Shown: piece by piece, positions 24,763-35,769 of the stretch | Numbering within the stretch: position 1 is the stretch's first letter | How the letters are laid out: each line of letters starts with the position of its first letter | Assembly (NCBI GenBank): GCA_036323355.1 | Contig: AP028876.1 | Span: 2,480,001 to 2,544,000, forward strand | Direction of reading: 5' to 3' | DNA: 64,000 nucleotides | Source of the DNA: Gottschalkiaceae bacterium SANA | Lineage (GTDB): Bacteria; Bacillota; Clostridia; Tissierellales; GPF-1 | Notes under the pieces: model-generated | Seen by the model: the letters and a program-made list of their open reading frames with translations, nothing else | Told to the model about the DNA's origin: nothing | Database searches by the model: none | Translations under genes and position numbers: made by a program

Positions 24763-24948
24763 TTACCAACTTGCCTTTCTTACCCCAGGAATTTCACCGC
24801 GGTACGCCATCTCTCTAAAGCAAATTCGGCATACACCGTACTTGCGAAGAACTGCATGAGGACGTCCACAAACTTTACAGCGGGTATAGGCTTGTGTGCT
24901 AAACTTTGCTTTTTTTTGTTGCTTGAGTTTCATTGCTTTTTTAGCCAT
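24763..24948 (-). CDS. rpsN: Ribosomal protein S14, zinc-binding form (uS14)
   Basis: The 61-residue type-Z protein has C24-x2-C27 and C40-x2-C43, the zinc-ribbon pattern, and ends IPGVRKASW as usual. Many Firmicutes carry a second, zinc-free copy elsewhere for zinc limitation; none is in this window. Confidence 0.97.
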   Translation of the reverse strand: MAKKAMKLKQQKKAKFSTQAYTRCKVCGRPHAVLRKYGVCRICFREMAYRGEIPGVRKASW

Positions 24949-24962
24949 TTTAGTCCCTCCTG

Positions 24963-25505
24963 TTATTTGATAAACGGCATTCCCATAAGGGCAAGAAGTG
25001 CTCTTGCTTCTTCATCTGTTTTTGCTGTTGTTACGACTACTACGTCCATTCCTCGGATCGCGTCAACCTTGTCATACTCGATCTCTGGGAAAATCAATTG
25101 TTCTTTGATTCCCATCGCGTAATTTCCGCGGCCGTCAAACGACTTGGCAGAAACTCCTCGGAAGTCACGAACGCGTGGTAGTGCAAGACTAACCAACTTG
25201 TCGTAAAAATCGTACATCTTTTGTCCTCGCAAAGTTACTTTCGTACCGATCTTCATGCCTTCTCTAAGCTTGAAGTTAGCGACTGATTTCTTCGCTACCG
25301 TTACGACTGGGTTCTGACCCGTAATAATTCTAAGCTCTTCGACAGCATTGTCGAGGGCTTTTGGATTATCCTTCGCTTCGCCAAGACCGATGTTTAAAAT
25401 AATTTTCTCTAGTTTAGGAACTTCCATCATATTTTTATATTGGAATTTCTCCACCAAAGCCGGAACGACTTCGTTCACGTATTTTTCTTTTAATCGTGAT
25501 TCCAC
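24963..25505 (-). CDS. rplE: Ribosomal protein L5 (uL5)
   Basis: The 180-residue protein has [34 protein letters not shown] and [19 protein letters not shown]. It binds 5S rRNA and the P-site tRNA. The start codon is GTG. Confidence 0.98.
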   Translation of the reverse strand: MESRLKEKYVNEVVPALVEKFQYKNMMEVPKLEKIILNIGLGEAKDNPKALDNAVEELRIITGQNPVVTVAKKSVANFKLREGMKIGTKVTLRGQKMYDFYDKLVSLALPRVRDFRGVSAKSFDGRGNYAMGIKEQLIFPEIEYDKVDAIRGMDVVVVTTAKTDEEARALLALMGMPFIK

Positions 25506-25533
25506 GGTCTATACCTCCCTTCAGAACATTCGC

Positions 25534-25845
25534 TTAGTCCAGAACTTCGCCTGTCTTTGCGCATACTCTTACTTTCTTATTGTCATCCAAGCGTTTTACT
25601 TGAGTGCGAACACCCTTTTTCAATTGCTTGTTGTATAGCAATACATTTGAAGCATGGATTTTACCTTCTTGATGAAGGAGTCCTCCCTGCTGCATCTGCG
25701 GCGTAGCTTTCATGTGTTTTGTGACCATGTTTACGCCTTCCACGATAATGCGTTGTTCTTTCGGAAATACAGCCAACACTTTGCCGACTTTTCCTTTATC
25801 TTTTCCGGAGATCACTACTACCGTATCATTTTGCTTCACGTGCAT
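25534..25845 (-). CDS. rplX: Ribosomal protein L24 (uL24)
   Basis: The 103-residue KOW protein has NDTVVVISGKDKGKVGKVLA and IVEGVNMVTKHMK. It initiates 50S assembly and sits near the tunnel exit. Confidence 0.98.
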   Translation of the reverse strand: MHVKQNDTVVVISGKDKGKVGKVLAVFPKEQRIIVEGVNMVTKHMKATPQMQQGGLLHQEGKIHASNVLLYNKQLKKGVRTQVKRLDDNKKVRVCAKTGEVLD

Positions 25846-25869
25846 GATTACACCTCCTACTCCGTTGAA

Positions 25870-26238
25870 TTACAGTACTTCTGGAGCCAAAGAAACAATT
25901 TTCATAAATCCTGCACCACGTAATTCACGTGCAACAGGTCCGAAAATACGAGTTCCTCTTGGCGTCAAGTCTTCTTTTAGGATTACAGCGGCATTATCAT
26001 CGAATTTGATATAGCTTCCATCAGCACGTTTTACTGTTTTTTTCGTTCGTACAACTACAGCACGAACTACTTGGCCCTTCTTAACAACACCACCGGGCGT
26101 TGCGGTTTTAACGGCACAAACAATAACGTCGCCAATAGACGCATATCTTCTTCGAGATCCGCCGAGTACTTTAATACAAAGTACTTCTTTAGCACCGGAA
26201 TTATCCGCTACTCTCAAACGCGATTCTTGTTGGATCAT
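25870..26238 (-). CDS. rplN: Ribosomal protein L14 (uL14)
   Basis: The 122-residue protein starts [20 protein letters not shown] and has [18 protein letters not shown] and [14 protein letters not shown]. It forms an intersubunit bridge. Confidence 0.98.
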   Translation of the reverse strand: MIQQESRLRVADNSGAKEVLCIKVLGGSRRRYASIGDVIVCAVKTATPGGVVKKGQVVRAVVVRTKKTVKRADGSYIKFDDNAAVILKEDLTPRGTRIFGPVARELRGAGFMKIVSLAPEVL

Positions 26239-26268
26239 TCGATTCGTCCTCCTTTTGCTTCGCGGAGA

Positions 26269-26523
26269 TTATTTCGCTTTGGTTACAATCTCTACGAGTC
26301 TCCAGCGCTTGTCTTTACTTAATGGACGCGTTTCCATTACTCTAACCACATCACCGATTCTGCATTCATTATTCGCATCATGCGCTTTAAACTTAGCTGT
26401 ACGTCTGATACGCTTTTTATACAAAGGATGTGCCACTTGAGTTTCTACAGCGACAACGATCGTCTTATCCATTTTATTAGAAACAACACGACCCATTCTC
26501 GTTTTTCTTAGTCCTCTTGTCAC
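26269..26523 (-). CDS. rpsQ: Ribosomal protein S17 (uS17)
   Basis: The 84-residue OB-fold protein has [20 protein letters not shown] and [20 protein letters not shown]. It starts with GTG. Confidence 0.97.
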   Translation of the reverse strand: MTRGLRKTRMGRVVSNKMDKTIVVAVETQVAHPLYKKRIRRTAKFKAHDANNECRIGDVVRVMETRPLSKDKRWRLVEIVTKAK

Positions 26524-26545
26524 TTGTTAGCCCTCCTTCCTTCCG

Positions 26546-26743
26546 CTACGCGTTCAGCTCTTTTTCACGTGCTACAGTCTGAACTCGCGCGATATCTCGT
26601 TTAACCGATTTAATTCGCATTGCATTGTCCAATTGACCCGTAGCTAGCTGAAAACGAAGCTGGAACAGCTCAGCTTTGTACTCATTTAACTTCTCGGCAA
26701 GCTCTTGTGCCGTCATTTCTCTTAAATCTTTTGCTTTAAGCAT
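26546..26743 (-). CDS. rpmC: Ribosomal protein L29 (uL29)
   Basis: The 65-residue protein starts [19 protein letters not shown] from the ATG at 26743. It overlaps the rplP stop codon by eight bases, a coupling arrangement. A start four codons upstream is in frame but badly placed relative to GAGG. The [15 protein letters not shown] segment is characteristic; it lies at the peptide exit. Confidence 0.96.
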   Translation of the reverse strand: MLKAKDLREMTAQELAEKLNEYKAELFQLRFQLATGQLDNAMRIKSVKRDIARVQTVAREKELNA

Positions 26744-27164
26744 TAGCTTCACCATCCTCTTCTTTAACTACAAACTTACATTTAACTGGAAGTTTGTTGG
26801 CAGCTAATCGCATTGCTTCACGTGCAAGTTCTTCTGGTACTCCTGCCATTTCGAACATTACTCGACCTGGCTTAACTACTGCTACCCAGTACTCTGGAGA
26901 ACCCTTACCTTTACCCATACGAGTCTCCGCTGGTTTTTTAGTAACCGGTTTATCCGGGAAAATTTTAATCCAAATTTGTCCGCCACGTTTAACGTGACGA
27001 GTCATTGCTCGACGAGCAGCCTCAATTTGATTAGACTTAATCCAAGCCGGTTCCGTAGTAATAAGGCCAAACTCTCCGTATGTTACTTTATTGCCGCGAG
27101 TAGCTTTGCCTTTCATTCTACCGCGATGAACTTTACGATGTTTTACCCTTTTAGGCATCAACAT
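26736..27164 (-). CDS. rplP: Ribosomal protein L16 (uL16)
   Basis: The 142-residue protein has [40 protein letters not shown] and [20 protein letters not shown]. It shapes the A-site tRNA pocket of the 50S subunit. Confidence 0.98.
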   Translation of the reverse strand: MLMPKRVKHRKVHRGRMKGKATRGNKVTYGEFGLITTEPAWIKSNQIEAARRAMTRHVKRGGQIWIKIFPDKPVTKKPAETRMGKGKGSPEYWVAVVKPGRVMFEMAGVPEELAREAMRLAANKLPVKCKFVVKEEDGEANA

Positions 27165-27194
27165 GTCAGTTTCCTCCCTTCTACGCCTCCGCGT

Positions 27195-27866
27195 CTATTT
27201 TACGGCTTTTCGCTTGATTTCTGGACGAACTTTCTTGCCTGGAAGAATTTCTCCCTTGTAGATCCATACTTTCACACCAATTTTTCCGTAAGTCGTATCC
27301 GCTTCAGCGAACCCATAATCGATATCCGCACGTAGGGTTTGTAGAGGAATCGTTCCTTCACTATACCCTTCGGTTCTTGCCATATCAGCACCGCCCAAAC
27401 GTCCGGCAACTTGTGTCTTAACGCCTTTCGCTCCTGCTCTTTGTGCTTTTGTAATGGCTTGCTTCATCGCACGTCGGAATGAAACTCGTCTTTCCAATGA
27501 TTGTGCAATACTTTCTGCAACCAATTGTGCGTCTTGATCAGGTCGCTTAACTTCTTCAACATTTACTACGATGCGCTTTTGCGTCATCTTTTCCAATTCT
27601 TTCCGCAATGCCTCAACACCTGTACCGCCCTTGCCGATTACCATACCCGGCTTAGCCGTGTTGATTGTCAACTTGACGCGGTTCGCGGAACGTTCGATCA
27701 GGATTCTAGAAATTCCTGCAGTAAACATCTGTTTTTTCACATATTTACGAATTTTTAAATCCTCAATCAGGTAATCGGAGAAATGCTTTTTGTCAGCATA
27801 CCATTTAGAATCCCAATCCTTGATGATCCCGACTCGGAGACCATGTGGACTTACTTTTTGACCCAT
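27195..27866 (-). CDS. rpsC: Ribosomal protein S3 (uS3)
   Basis: The 223-residue protein has [20 protein letters not shown], the KH domain motif [16 protein letters not shown] and [20 protein letters not shown]. It lines the mRNA entry channel. Confidence 0.98.
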   Translation of the reverse strand: MGQKVSPHGLRVGIIKDWDSKWYADKKHFSDYLIEDLKIRKYVKKQMFTAGISRILIERSANRVKLTINTAKPGMVIGKGGTGVEALRKELEKMTQKRIVVNVEEVKRPDQDAQLVAESIAQSLERRVSFRRAMKQAITKAQRAGAKGVKTQVAGRLGGADMARTEGYSEGTIPLQTLRADIDYGFAEADTTYGKIGVKVWIYKGEILPGKKVRPEIKRKAVK

Positions 27867-27884
27867 GCTTTCTCTCCCTCCTTC

Positions 27885-28217
27885 TTACTTTTCCTTCACG
27901 ACAACGCCAATATGGCTCGTGCGCTTTCGAATCGTGAATGCACGACCTTGTGCTCTCGGCTGAAATCGCTTTAATGTCGGTCCCTGATTCGCAAATACTT
28001 CTGCGATATACAGGTTTTCTCGGTCCATATCATTGTTGTTCTCAGCATTTGCTACAGCTGAGCCTACGACTTTTTTAAGGATGCCGGCCCCTCGCTTGTT
28101 TGTAAATTCCAGAATTGCCAATGCTTCGTTCACGTTCTTACCGCGAACTAGATCTGCTACTTCTTGAACCTTGCGAGGAGAAATGCGGATATATTTCGCA
28201 ATTGCTCTTGCTTCCAC
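27885..28217 (-). CDS. rplV: Ribosomal protein L22 (uL22)
   Basis: The 110-residue protein has ARAIAKYIRISPRKVQEVAD and GPTLKRFQPRAQGRAFTIRK, the long hairpin that lines the exit tunnel. It starts with GTG. Confidence 0.98.
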   Translation of the reverse strand: MEARAIAKYIRISPRKVQEVADLVRGKNVNEALAILEFTNKRGAGILKKVVGSAVANAENNNDMDRENLYIAEVFANQGPTLKRFQPRAQGRAFTIRKRTSHIGVVVKEK

Positions 28218-28249
28218 CAGTTTTCCCTCCTTATGTTACGCGACAATAA

Positions 28250-28534
28250 CTATCGCTTCACTACAGATTTTTTATCTTTCTTTTCATGGCCTCTATAGGT
28301 ACGAGTCGGTGCGAATTCGCCCAACTTGTGACCCACCATATCTTCCGTTACGTATACTGGAACATGTTTGCGACCATCATAAACCGCAATTGTATGTCCA
28401 ATAAACTCAGGAAAAATCGTCGAACGACGAGACCAGGTTTTGATGACTTCCTTCTTGCTGGCATCATTTAATACCACAACTTTTTTCATCAAATGGTCGT
28501 CGCAGAAAGGACCTTTTTTCAATGATCTACCCAT
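28250..28534 (-). CDS. rpsS: Ribosomal protein S19 (uS19)
   Basis: The 94-residue protein has [38 protein letters not shown] and [16 protein letters not shown]. It is in the 30S head with S13. Confidence 0.98.
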   Translation of the reverse strand: MGRSLKKGPFCDDHLMKKVVVLNDASKKEVIKTWSRRSTIFPEFIGHTIAVYDGRKHVPVYVTEDMVGHKLGEFAPTRTYRGHEKKDKKSVVKR

Positions 28535-28555
28535 CGATTTGCCTCCTTCCGTATC

Positions 28556-29386
28556 CTACTTGGAACGTCTCTTCACGATATATTTATCAGAAGCTTTGTT
28601 TTTCTTACGTGTTTTATAACCCAAAGCTGGCTTGCCCCAAGGTGTACTTGGTGCTGGACGTCCGATTGGCGCACGACCTTCACCACCACCATGTGGATGG
28701 TCATTCGGGTTCATAACAGAACCACGAACAGTCGGGCGAATACCCAAATGACGTGTCTTGCCGGCCTTGCCTATGTTGATCAATTCATGTTCAGAATTAC
28801 CAACAACACCTAAAGTTGCTCGACATTCTATTCTCACCATACGAACCTCGCCGCTTGGAAGTCGAACTTGAGCGTAAGCACCCTCTTTCGCCATCAATTG
28901 CGCTGAGTTACCTGCAGAACGAACCATTTGTCCGCCTTTGCCAGGCTTCATTTCGATATTGTGGATAATAGAACCGACTGGAATGTTTGCCAATGGCAAT
29001 GCATTTCCAACTTTAATGTCAGACTCTGGACCTGATACGATCATCATATCAACAGTTAAGCCTGCTGGAGCCAAGATGTAACGCTTTTCTCCATCAACAT
29101 AATGAATCAAAGCAATATTTGCTGAACGGTTAGGATCATACTCGATCGCTGCAACTTTTCCAGGGATATTGTCTTTGTTTCGCTTAAAATCGATAATCCT
29201 GTATTTTTTTCGATTGCCGCCGCCACGATGACGAACAGTAATCTTTCCTTCTGAGTTTCTACCAGCGTATTTGTTCTTCTTCGCCAACAAAGATTTCTCA
29301 GGAGTTGTTTTGGTGATTTCCTCAAATGTGGACACAGTCATGTGTCTTACACCATTTGTGGTGGGTTTATACTTACGAATACCCAT
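28556..29386 (-). CDS. rplB: Ribosomal protein L2 (uL2)
   Basis: The 276-residue protein has [39 protein letters not shown] and [20 protein letters not shown], including the conserved His near the peptidyl transferase centre. Confidence 0.99.
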   Translation of the reverse strand: MGIRKYKPTTNGVRHMTVSTFEEITKTTPEKSLLAKKNKYAGRNSEGKITVRHRGGGNRKKYRIIDFKRNKDNIPGKVAAIEYDPNRSANIALIHYVDGEKRYILAPAGLTVDMMIVSGPESDIKVGNALPLANIPVGSIIHNIEMKPGKGGQMVRSAGNSAQLMAKEGAYAQVRLPSGEVRMVRIECRATLGVVGNSEHELINIGKAGKTRHLGIRPTVRGSVMNPNDHPHGGGEGRAPIGRPAPSTPWGKPALGYKTRKKNKASDKYIVKRRSK

Positions 29387-29418
29387 TGTGATTCCCTCCT
29401 CTAATTCATCTCTTCAGA

Positions 29419-29712
29419 CTATTCAAGGCCTTCGAAAATCTCGATTGACTTGCTGTCTTCCGTCAACTCAACGATGGCTTTTTTCCAATCTGCACGCTTG
29501 CCTTCATATCGGCCTTGTCGCTTGATTTTGCCATTCATGTTCATTGTGTTTACTTTTTTGACACGAACACCGAAAATTGTTTCAACTGCATTCTTGATCT
29601 CTGTCTTGTTTGCAGTTTTTTCAACAACAAATGTATATTTGTTTAGTGCCATTGCATCCATGCTTTGTTCAGTTACTACCGGTTTTCGAATGATATCATG
29701 TGGATTTCGCAT
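29419..29712 (-). CDS. rplW: Ribosomal protein L23 (uL23)
   Basis: The 97-residue protein has [20 protein letters not shown] and [20 protein letters not shown]. It is the docking site of signal recognition particle and trigger factor at the tunnel exit. Its start shares one base with the rplD stop. Confidence 0.98.
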   Translation of the reverse strand: MRNPHDIIRKPVVTEQSMDAMALNKYTFVVEKTANKTEIKNAVETIFGVRVKKVNTMNMNGKIKRQGRYEGKRADWKKAIVELTEDSKSIEIFEGLE

Positions 29713-30335
29713 TATGCGTACACCTCCTCAACTTTTCGTACAGCTGCCTCAGTAATAATGAAGCTGTCGTTGTTCAAGATGTCATAAACATTTAGCGTAT
29801 TCACCAAGGTTGTTTCAACATTCGGCAAGTTTTTTGCCGATTTGATAACTGCATCATCCTTTTCTGCAAGTACGATCAATGTTTTCTTTCCGACTTCCAG
29901 ATTTTTCAGAACTGCGGCCATAGCTTTTGTCTTTGGCGCTTCAAACGTCAAAGTGTCCAAAACCTTCAATTCTGCGTCTTGTACTTTAGAAGTCAATGCA
30001 GATTTCATCGCCAATTGTCGCACTTTACGGTTGATTCGATAGCTGTAATCGCGTGGTTTTGGAGCAAATACAGTACCACCGCCGACCCAGTTAGGAGATC
30101 TGGTAGAGCCTTGACGTGCTCGGCCTGTTCCTTTTTGTCTCCATGGCTTACGACCACCACCGCGAACTTCTCCGCGTGATTTCGCAGATTGCGTTCCTTG
30201 GCGCTTGTTCGCAAGAAGAGATTTTACCGCTTCATATACGGCATGTTCATTTACTTCGATCCCGAATACGTTATCGTTCAATTCGATTTCACCAACCGAT
30301 TGACCTGAAACGTTATATAATGCTACCTTAGCCAT
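29712..30335 (-). CDS. rplD: Ribosomal protein L4 (uL4)
   Basis: The 207-residue protein has [20 protein letters not shown], the extended loop [20 protein letters not shown] and [17 protein letters not shown]. In E. coli L4 represses the S10 operon. Here the operon has a long structured leader that is a plausible target, but this is inference. Confidence 0.98.
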   Translation of the reverse strand: MAKVALYNVSGQSVGEIELNDNVFGIEVNEHAVYEAVKSLLANKRQGTQSAKSRGEVRGGGRKPWRQKGTGRARQGSTRSPNWVGGGTVFAPKPRDYSYRINRKVRQLAMKSALTSKVQDAELKVLDTLTFEAPKTKAMAAVLKNLEVGKKTLIVLAEKDDAVIKSAKNLPNVETTLVNTLNVYDILNNDSFIITEAAVRKVEEVYA

Positions 30336-30362
30336 TCAGAACCCTCCTTTCGTCTTCGCGTT

Positions 30363-30992
30363 TTATTTCGTTTTTACTGTCGCTTTTAAAGTAAGCATGC
30401 CACCCTTAGGGCCTGGCAACGCGCCTTTGACTAACAGCATGTTGTTTTCTTCGTCCACTTTCACGATTTCCAAATTCTGAACCGTTACTTTCACATGACC
30501 CATCTGCCCTGGCAATTTTTTGCCTTTGAATACGCGAGATGGAGATGAGGAAGAACCCATTGAACCTGGTGCTCGGTGATAGTGAGAACCGTGAGACATT
30601 GGTCCACGCGATTGATTGTGTCGCTTGATTGTACCCGAGAATCCTTTACCTTTAGAGATTCCCGTTGCATCAATATGATCGCCTTCAGTAAATACTGCAA
30701 CGCTGATCTCTTGACCCAATTCAAACGCCTCAACATCGTCCAACGCAAATTCTTTCAAAACTCGTTTGTAAGCAACACCAGCTTTTGCATAATGTCCTTT
30801 TTTTGGTTGGTTGATGTTTTTCTCTTTGATTTCGCCAAAACCGACTTGGATCGCATTGTATCCATCTGTTTCGACCGTTTTCTTTTGCACAACTACCATT
30901 GGCTTTGCTTCAATTACTGTTACTGGGACTACGTCGCCTGCTTCAGTAAAAATCTGCGTCATGCCAACTTTCTTTCCAACAATACCTTTCAT
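30363..30992 (-). CDS. rplC: Ribosomal protein L3 (uL3)
   Basis: The 209-residue protein has [37 protein letters not shown]-like sequence and [17 protein letters not shown]. It is one of the first proteins in 50S assembly. Confidence 0.98.
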   Translation of the reverse strand: MKGIVGKKVGMTQIFTEAGDVVPVTVIEAKPMVVVQKKTVETDGYNAIQVGFGEIKEKNINQPKKGHYAKAGVAYKRVLKEFALDDVEAFELGQEISVAVFTEGDHIDATGISKGKGFSGTIKRHNQSRGPMSHGSHYHRAPGSMGSSSSPSRVFKGKKLPGQMGHVKVTVQNLEIVKVDEENNMLLVKGALPGPKGGMLTLKATVKTK

Positions 30993-31076
30993 TTTACACC
31001 TCCAAGTTTCTTACAGCGGATTGTTTCCACAATCATCCTAAGAGCAGAGTGGATGTGCTTCCAATCTCTTAGTTGC

Positions 31077-31385
31077 CTATAGTTTGATTTCGATATCGAC
31101 ACCAGCCGGTAAATTTAACTTCATCAACGCATCTACCGTTTTCGGTGTTGGTTGAAGAATGTCAATCAATCGTTTGTGTGTCCGTTGTTCAAATTGCTCA
31201 CGAGAATCTTTGTACTTGTGTACGGCACGAATTACCGTGATAATTTCTTTTTCCGTTGGTAGCGGCACGGGACCAGAAACAGCAGCACCAGTACGTTTAG
31301 CAGTGTCAACAATCTTTTTCGCGGACTCATCTAGCACTTTATGATCATAAGCCTTTAATCGAATTCGAATCTTTTGTTTTGCCAT
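31077..31385 (-). CDS. rpsJ: Ribosomal protein S10 / NusE (uS10)
   Basis: The 102-residue protein has [40 protein letters not shown] and [12 protein letters not shown]. Besides its place in the 30S head it works with NusB in antitermination and binds NusG. It is first in the S10-spc-alpha operon, with AAAGGAGG at its start. Confidence 0.98.
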   Translation of the reverse strand: MAKQKIRIRLKAYDHKVLDESAKKIVDTAKRTGAAVSGPVPLPTEKEIITVIRAVHKYKDSREQFEQRTHKRLIDILQPTPKTVDALMKLNLPAGVDIEIKL

Positions 31386-31722
31386 TTGCCTTTTCCTCCT
31401 TTATCGCATGTTTTTTTTCATACGACATGGGTTCACCAATCAACGCTACCAGGTGTTCCGTGAGTGTTAAGAAAAACGCTCACATCAGTGAATCCAATCG
31501 CCCGGTTTTAAACCGAACATTCTCCGCAAGAATTTTCCTGCTTTCGCAGCCACCTCTTGCATCATCGCATGTCTATATATCTGAACTCGGTCCCCCGAGT
31601 TGCAGGCATTAAAAAAAGCCATAATGGGGCAAGGACACACTCGTCCTCTCTACGGCTTACTCCCCATTGCAAGCTCACCACTTGGGCTGCTTGTTAGTCA
31701 TCTTCATTTAATTTCTCACAAC
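31386..31722 (-). promoter_or_regulatory. Structured leader of the S10 operon with attenuator
   Basis: This leader of about 335 bases has no gene. From its 5' side it holds a switch-like attenuator (31611-31668): AATGGGG can pair with CCCCATT, while AAGCCGTA lying between them can pair with TATGGCTT, which is followed by TTTTTT. The two pairings cross. Next comes a 7-bp hairpin AACTCGG/CCGAGTT (31584-31601), then a stem GCAAGA/TCTTGC enclosing CTGC-GAAA-GCAG with a GNRA loop (31526-31560). The remainder is less clear. Position and form suit autoregulation of the operon by a ribosomal protein such as L4. The structures are read by eye. Confidence 0.6.
31611..31658 (-). terminator. Attenuator hairpin in the S10 leader
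   Basis: On the minus strand AAGCCGTA pairs with TATGGCTT over eight base pairs, including one G-U, with an inner AGGAC/GTCCT stem, and the 3' arm runs into a T7 stretch (complement of 31611-31617). It would end transcription about 110 bases after the promoter unless disrupted. Confidence 0.65.
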
Positions 31723-31728
31723 TATTAA

Positions 31729-31757
31729 ATTATAGCCCGGATGCTCGCAAAAAGCAA
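31729..31757 (-). promoter_or_regulatory. S10 operon promoter inside an inverted repeat
   Basis: TATAAT (complement of 31729-31734) is 17 bases from TTGCTT (complement of 31752-31757). The region is palindromic: ATTATAGCC at 31729-31737 mirrors GGCTATAAT at 31764-31772, and the part between can also pair. The same hairpin may help to end the tuf transcript. Confidence 0.6.
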
Positions 31758-31816
31758 GCCCCAGGCTATAATATTACAGTTATTTAACATTTATCAAGTT
31801 TGCTTGATAAAATTTC

Positions 31817-33010
31817 TTATTGAATGATCTTAGTTACAACGCCGGAAGCGACTGTACGTCCGCCTTCACGAACTGCAAATCGAAGTCCTTCTTCCATCGC
31901 GATCGGGTGAATCATTTCGATCGAGAATGTTGCGTTGTCACCAGGCATACACATTTCAACACCCTCTTGAAGAGAGATTGCACCAGTGATGTCTGTTGTA
32001 CGGAAGTAGAATTGAGGACGGTAACCGTTGAAGAATGGAGTATGACGTCCACCCTCTTCTTTTGTCAACACGTAAACTTCTGCTTCAAATTTTGTATGAG
32101 GATGAATTGTTCCTGGTTTTGCCAATACTTGGCCACGCTCAACGTCATCACGTTGAACACCACGAAGCAATGCGCCGATGTTGTCGCCTGCACGACCTTC
32201 ATCTAACAATTTACGGAACATTTCAACTCCGGTACAAACTGACATTGTAGGCTCATCTTGCAAACCAACAATAGCTACTTGATCTTGAACACGAACGATA
32301 CCACGCTCAACACGGCCGGTAACAACTGTACCACGACCTGTGATTGAGAATACATCCTCGATTGGCATCAAGAACGGCTTGTCGATATCTCGCTCAGGCG
32401 CTTCGATTTTTTCATCGACTGCTGCCATCAATTCAAGAATCTTGTCTCCCCACTCGCTTGTAGGATCTTCCAATGCTTTCAAAGCAGAACCGATTACTAC
32501 GGCAGCTTCGTCTCCATCGTACTCGTATTCGCCCAAAAGCTCACGAATTTCCATTTCTACCAATTCCAAAAGCTCGTCGTCGTCTACCATGTCCGCTTTG
32601 TTCATGAATACAACGATCTCAGGAACGCCTACCTGACGAGACAAAAGGATATGCTCGCGTGTTTGAGGCATTGGGCCGTCTGCTGCAGAACATACCAAGA
32701 TCGCGCCGTCCATTTGAGCAGCACCAGTGATCATGTTCTTAACGTAATCGGCATGACCTGGGCAATCCACGTGTGCGTAGTGACGATTTTCAGTCTCGTA
32801 CTCAACGTGTGCTGTCGAGATTGTGATTCCACGCTCTCGCTCTTCAGGTGCCTTGTCAATGTTATCAAATGCAACCGCTTCACCAGTTCCCAATCGTTCG
32901 TGAAGAACACGAGTGATTGCTGCAGTCAAAGTTGTTTTACCATGATCGACGTGACCGATCGTTCCGACATTTACATGTGGTTTGTTACGTTCAAAATGTT
33001 GTTTTCCCAT
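31817..33010 (-). CDS. tuf: Elongation factor Tu, copy 1
   Basis: The 397-residue GTPase carries aminoacyl-tRNA to the ribosome. It has G1 GHVDHGKT, G3 DCPGH, G4 NKAD and the usual domains 2 and 3. It is last in the str operon, 21 bases after fusA. It differs from the second copy at 47302-48495 at about eleven residues, including the last one. Confidence 0.99.
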   Translation of the reverse strand: MGKQHFERNKPHVNVGTIGHVDHGKTTLTAAITRVLHERLGTGEAVAFDNIDKAPEERERGITISTAHVEYETENRHYAHVDCPGHADYVKNMITGAAQMDGAILVCSAADGPMPQTREHILLSRQVGVPEIVVFMNKADMVDDDELLELVEMEIRELLGEYEYDGDEAAVVIGSALKALEDPTSEWGDKILELMAAVDEKIEAPERDIDKPFLMPIEDVFSITGRGTVVTGRVERGIVRVQDQVAIVGLQDEPTMSVCTGVEMFRKLLDEGRAGDNIGALLRGVQRDDVERGQVLAKPGTIHPHTKFEAEVYVLTKEEGGRHTPFFNGYRPQFYFRTTDITGAISLQEGVEMCMPGDNATFSIEMIHPIAMEEGLRFAVREGGRTVASGVVTKIIQ

Positions 33011-33031
33011 GATTATCCTCCTAAAAAAGCT

Positions 33032-35104
33032 CTATATTTTTCCTTCCATAATCTTCTCTGCAATACTCTTTGGAACAGCTTCGAAATGATCCAATTCCAT
33101 AGAGTAGTTACCACGACCTTGGGTCATGGAACGAAGATCTGTCGCATATCCGAACATTTCAGATAACGGCACATAGCATTGAATTTCCTTAACTCCGAAA
33201 CGATCGCCAAAGCTTTCGATGCGGCCACGGCGTGATGAAACATCACCCATAACATCACCCATATACTCTTCAGGAACCGTTACTTCTACTTTCATGTATG
33301 GCTCCAAAAGTGTTGGATTCGCTTTTTGCATACCTTTTTTAAATGCCATTGAACCGGCAATTTTAAAGGCCATCTCAGATGAATCGACATCATGATATGA
33401 TCCGTCATACAATGTAACGCGGAAGTCTGAAACAGGGAATCCCGCAAGAACACCGTTTGCAGATGCTTCAACAATACCATTGTTGACAGCCGGGATGTAC
33501 TCACGAGGAACCGCGCCACCCTTGATTGCATCTACGAATTCATAACCAGCACCTGGTTCCAATGGCTCCATGATGATTTTAACGTGACCATATTGTCCCT
33601 TACCACCAGATTGCTTCGCATACTTCATATCCACTTCAGTTTTTGTTGTAATGGATTCTTTATACGCAACCTGAGGAGCACCAACATTGGCTTCCACTTT
33701 AAACTCTCGAAGCAAACGATCAACAATGATTTCCAAGTGAAGTTCGCCCATGCCCGCAATAATCGTTTGTCCCGTATCTTCATCCGTATAGGTACGGAAT
33801 GTAGGATCCTCTTCCGCCAACTTTTGAAGACCGATACCCATCTTATCTTGACCTGCCTTTGTTCGTGGCTCAATCGCTACGGCAATAACAGGATCAGGGA
33901 ATACCATGGATTCAAGAATTACTGGATGCTTTTCTTCACATAAAGTATCGCCTGTTGTTGTTACTTTCAAACCAACTGCAGCAGCGATATCCCCGGCATA
34001 CACCATTGGGATTTCTTCACGAGAGTTCGCATGCATCTGAAGGATACGGCCAATTCTCTCTTTCTTGCCTTTCGTTGAGTTGAATACGTAGCTGCCTTTT
34101 TCCAAGGTACCAGAGTACACACGGAAGAAAGAAAGCTTTCCAACAAATGGGTCAGTCATGATTTTGAAAGCCAAAGCAGCAAACGGCTCTTCATCAGAAG
34201 CGTGCTTTTCGATTTCATCACCTGAATCTGGATCTTCCCCTTTAATGGCAGGAACGTCCAATGGTGATGGCATATACTCGAGAATCGCATCCAATAAAAG
34301 CTTAACACCTTTATTTTTATATGCAGATCCACACATAACCGGGAAGATTTTACAACCGATTGTTGCTGTTCGGATACCTTCTTTGATCTCAGCTTCAGTC
34401 AAATCGATACCTTCTAGGTATTTTTCCATCAATTCTTCGTCATGCTCTGAAATCGATTCAATCATCTTCTCGCGAAATTCTTGTGCTTTTTCCATATGAT
34501 CTTCTGGAATTTCACGTTCTTCAATTTCTTGACCAATCTCATCAATATAGTAGTACGCCTTCATTTTTACAAGGTCAATGATTGCATTGAAATCTTCTTC
34601 TGTTCCAATCGGTAATTGGATCGGAACAACATTGGCTTTCAATCGTGCTTCCATTGTTTCCACTGAGTAATAGAAGTTCGCACCCATTTTGTCCATCTTA
34701 TTTACGAAGCAAATACGAGGAACGCTATACTTATCCGCTTGTCTCCAAACGGTTTCTGTTTGAGGTTCAACCCCTTGTTTCGCATCATACAACGCGACTG
34801 CACTATCCAGTACGCGAAGTGATCGTTCAACTTCAACAGTGAAGTCAACGTGGCCTGGTGTATCGATGATGTTAATTCTCGTTCCATTCCAGAACGTCGT
34901 CGTCGCAGCGGAAGTAATCGTAATTCCACGCTCTTGCTCTTGCTCCATCCAGTCCATTTGTGACGCGCCATCATGCGTTTCACCAATTTTATGGGTTTTG
35001 CCTGAGTAGAACAGAATTCGTTCCGTTGCGGTCGTCTTTCCCGCATCGATATGAGCCATGATGCCGATATTTCGTGTGTCTTTCAACGAATACTCTCTAG
35101 GCAT
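33032..35104 (-). CDS. fusA: Elongation factor G
   Basis: The 690-residue GTPase drives translocation. It shows [20 protein letters not shown] (G1), [17 protein letters not shown] (G3), NKMDKMG (G4) and the domain IV loop [17 protein letters not shown], in standard order and length. Confidence 0.99.
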   Translation of the reverse strand: MPREYSLKDTRNIGIMAHIDAGKTTATERILFYSGKTHKIGETHDGASQMDWMEQEQERGITITSAATTTFWNGTRINIIDTPGHVDFTVEVERSLRVLDSAVALYDAKQGVEPQTETVWRQADKYSVPRICFVNKMDKMGANFYYSVETMEARLKANVVPIQLPIGTEEDFNAIIDLVKMKAYYYIDEIGQEIEEREIPEDHMEKAQEFREKMIESISEHDEELMEKYLEGIDLTEAEIKEGIRTATIGCKIFPVMCGSAYKNKGVKLLLDAILEYMPSPLDVPAIKGEDPDSGDEIEKHASDEEPFAALAFKIMTDPFVGKLSFFRVYSGTLEKGSYVFNSTKGKKERIGRILQMHANSREEIPMVYAGDIAAAVGLKVTTTGDTLCEEKHPVILESMVFPDPVIAVAIEPRTKAGQDKMGIGLQKLAEEDPTFRTYTDEDTGQTIIAGMGELHLEIIVDRLLREFKVEANVGAPQVAYKESITTKTEVDMKYAKQSGGKGQYGHVKIIMEPLEPGAGYEFVDAIKGGAVPREYIPAVNNGIVEASANGVLAGFPVSDFRVTLYDGSYHDVDSSEMAFKIAGSMAFKKGMQKANPTLLEPYMKVEVTVPEEYMGDVMGDVSSRRGRIESFGDRFGVKEIQCYVPLSEMFGYATDLRSMTQGRGNYSMELDHFEAVPKSIAEKIMEGKI

Positions 35105-35177
35105 CTCACTACTCCTTTCTACATCCTAACCAACCATAGCAAACCCGGGCATCATTGATGCCCAGGTTTCTATGAAA

Positions 35178-35648
35178 CTACCATCTATAATGTGCAAACG
35201 CCTTGTTCGCATCAGCCATTTTATGCTGGTCTTCTCTTTTCTTAACAGAAGCTCCTGCATTATTAGCTGCGTCCAAGATCTCTTTTGCCAAACGCTCGCG
35301 CATTGTACGCTCGCCACGCTTGCGGCTGTATCCTACCAACCAACGAAGCCCTAGTGTCTGACGACGCTTAGGTCGAACTTCCATTGGCACTTGGTAAGTC
35401 GCACCACCGACACGGCGTGCTTTTACTTCCAATACAGGCATGATGTTTGCTAACGCTTTGTAGAAAACCTCAAGAGGCTCTTCTCCAGATTTCTCTTTGA
35501 CAATCTCAAACGCGCCATAAACAATTGCTTGAGCCGTTCCTTTTTTACCGTCTAGCATAACACTATTAATCAACTTCGATACAATCACGTCGTTGTATAG
35601 TGGATCTGCCATGATCTTTCTTACTGGCACATGTCCTTTTCTTGGCAC
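35178..35648 (-). CDS. rpsG: Ribosomal protein S7 (uS7)
   Basis: The 156-residue protein has [36 protein letters not shown]-like sequence and AFAHYRW at the end. It organises the 30S head. The start codon is GTG. The 121 bases before it hold a long hairpin that may be a control site. Confidence 0.98.
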   Translation of the reverse strand: MPRKGHVPVRKIMADPLYNDVIVSKLINSVMLDGKKGTAQAIVYGAFEIVKEKSGEEPLEVFYKALANIMPVLEVKARRVGGATYQVPMEVRPKRRQTLGLRWLVGYSRKRGERTMRERLAKEILDAANNAGASVKKREDQHKMADANKAFAHYRW

Positions 35649-35708
35649 TTTCTTCCCTCCTTAATCTTACATTAAATCATAGGTACTCGACTGATTTCGT
35701 CGTGCGTG

Positions 35709-35757
35709 CTTAGTGTAACAAATACTGGGCATATGCCTGTGTATATTGTTAACTAAG
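35709..35757 (-). promoter_or_regulatory. Long hairpin between rpsL and rpsG
   Basis: CTTAGTTAACAA and TTGTTACACTAAG can pair as the outer stem, with the palindrome GGCATATGCC in the centre. There is no T-run, so it is not an ordinary terminator. In E. coli S7 binds the rpsL-rpsG gap to repress translation; a similar role here is inference from position only. Confidence 0.4.
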
Positions 35758-35769
35758 AGCAGTTTCGCA

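Noticed and set aside
31379-31612. 77-residue rightward ORF in the S10 leader
   Set aside because: It is opposite a structured leader, has no binding site and no recognisable protein features.
31767-31772. Rightward promoter from the second TATAAT in the palindrome
   Set aside because: There is no acceptable -35 at 16-18 bases, and it would only read antisense into tuf.
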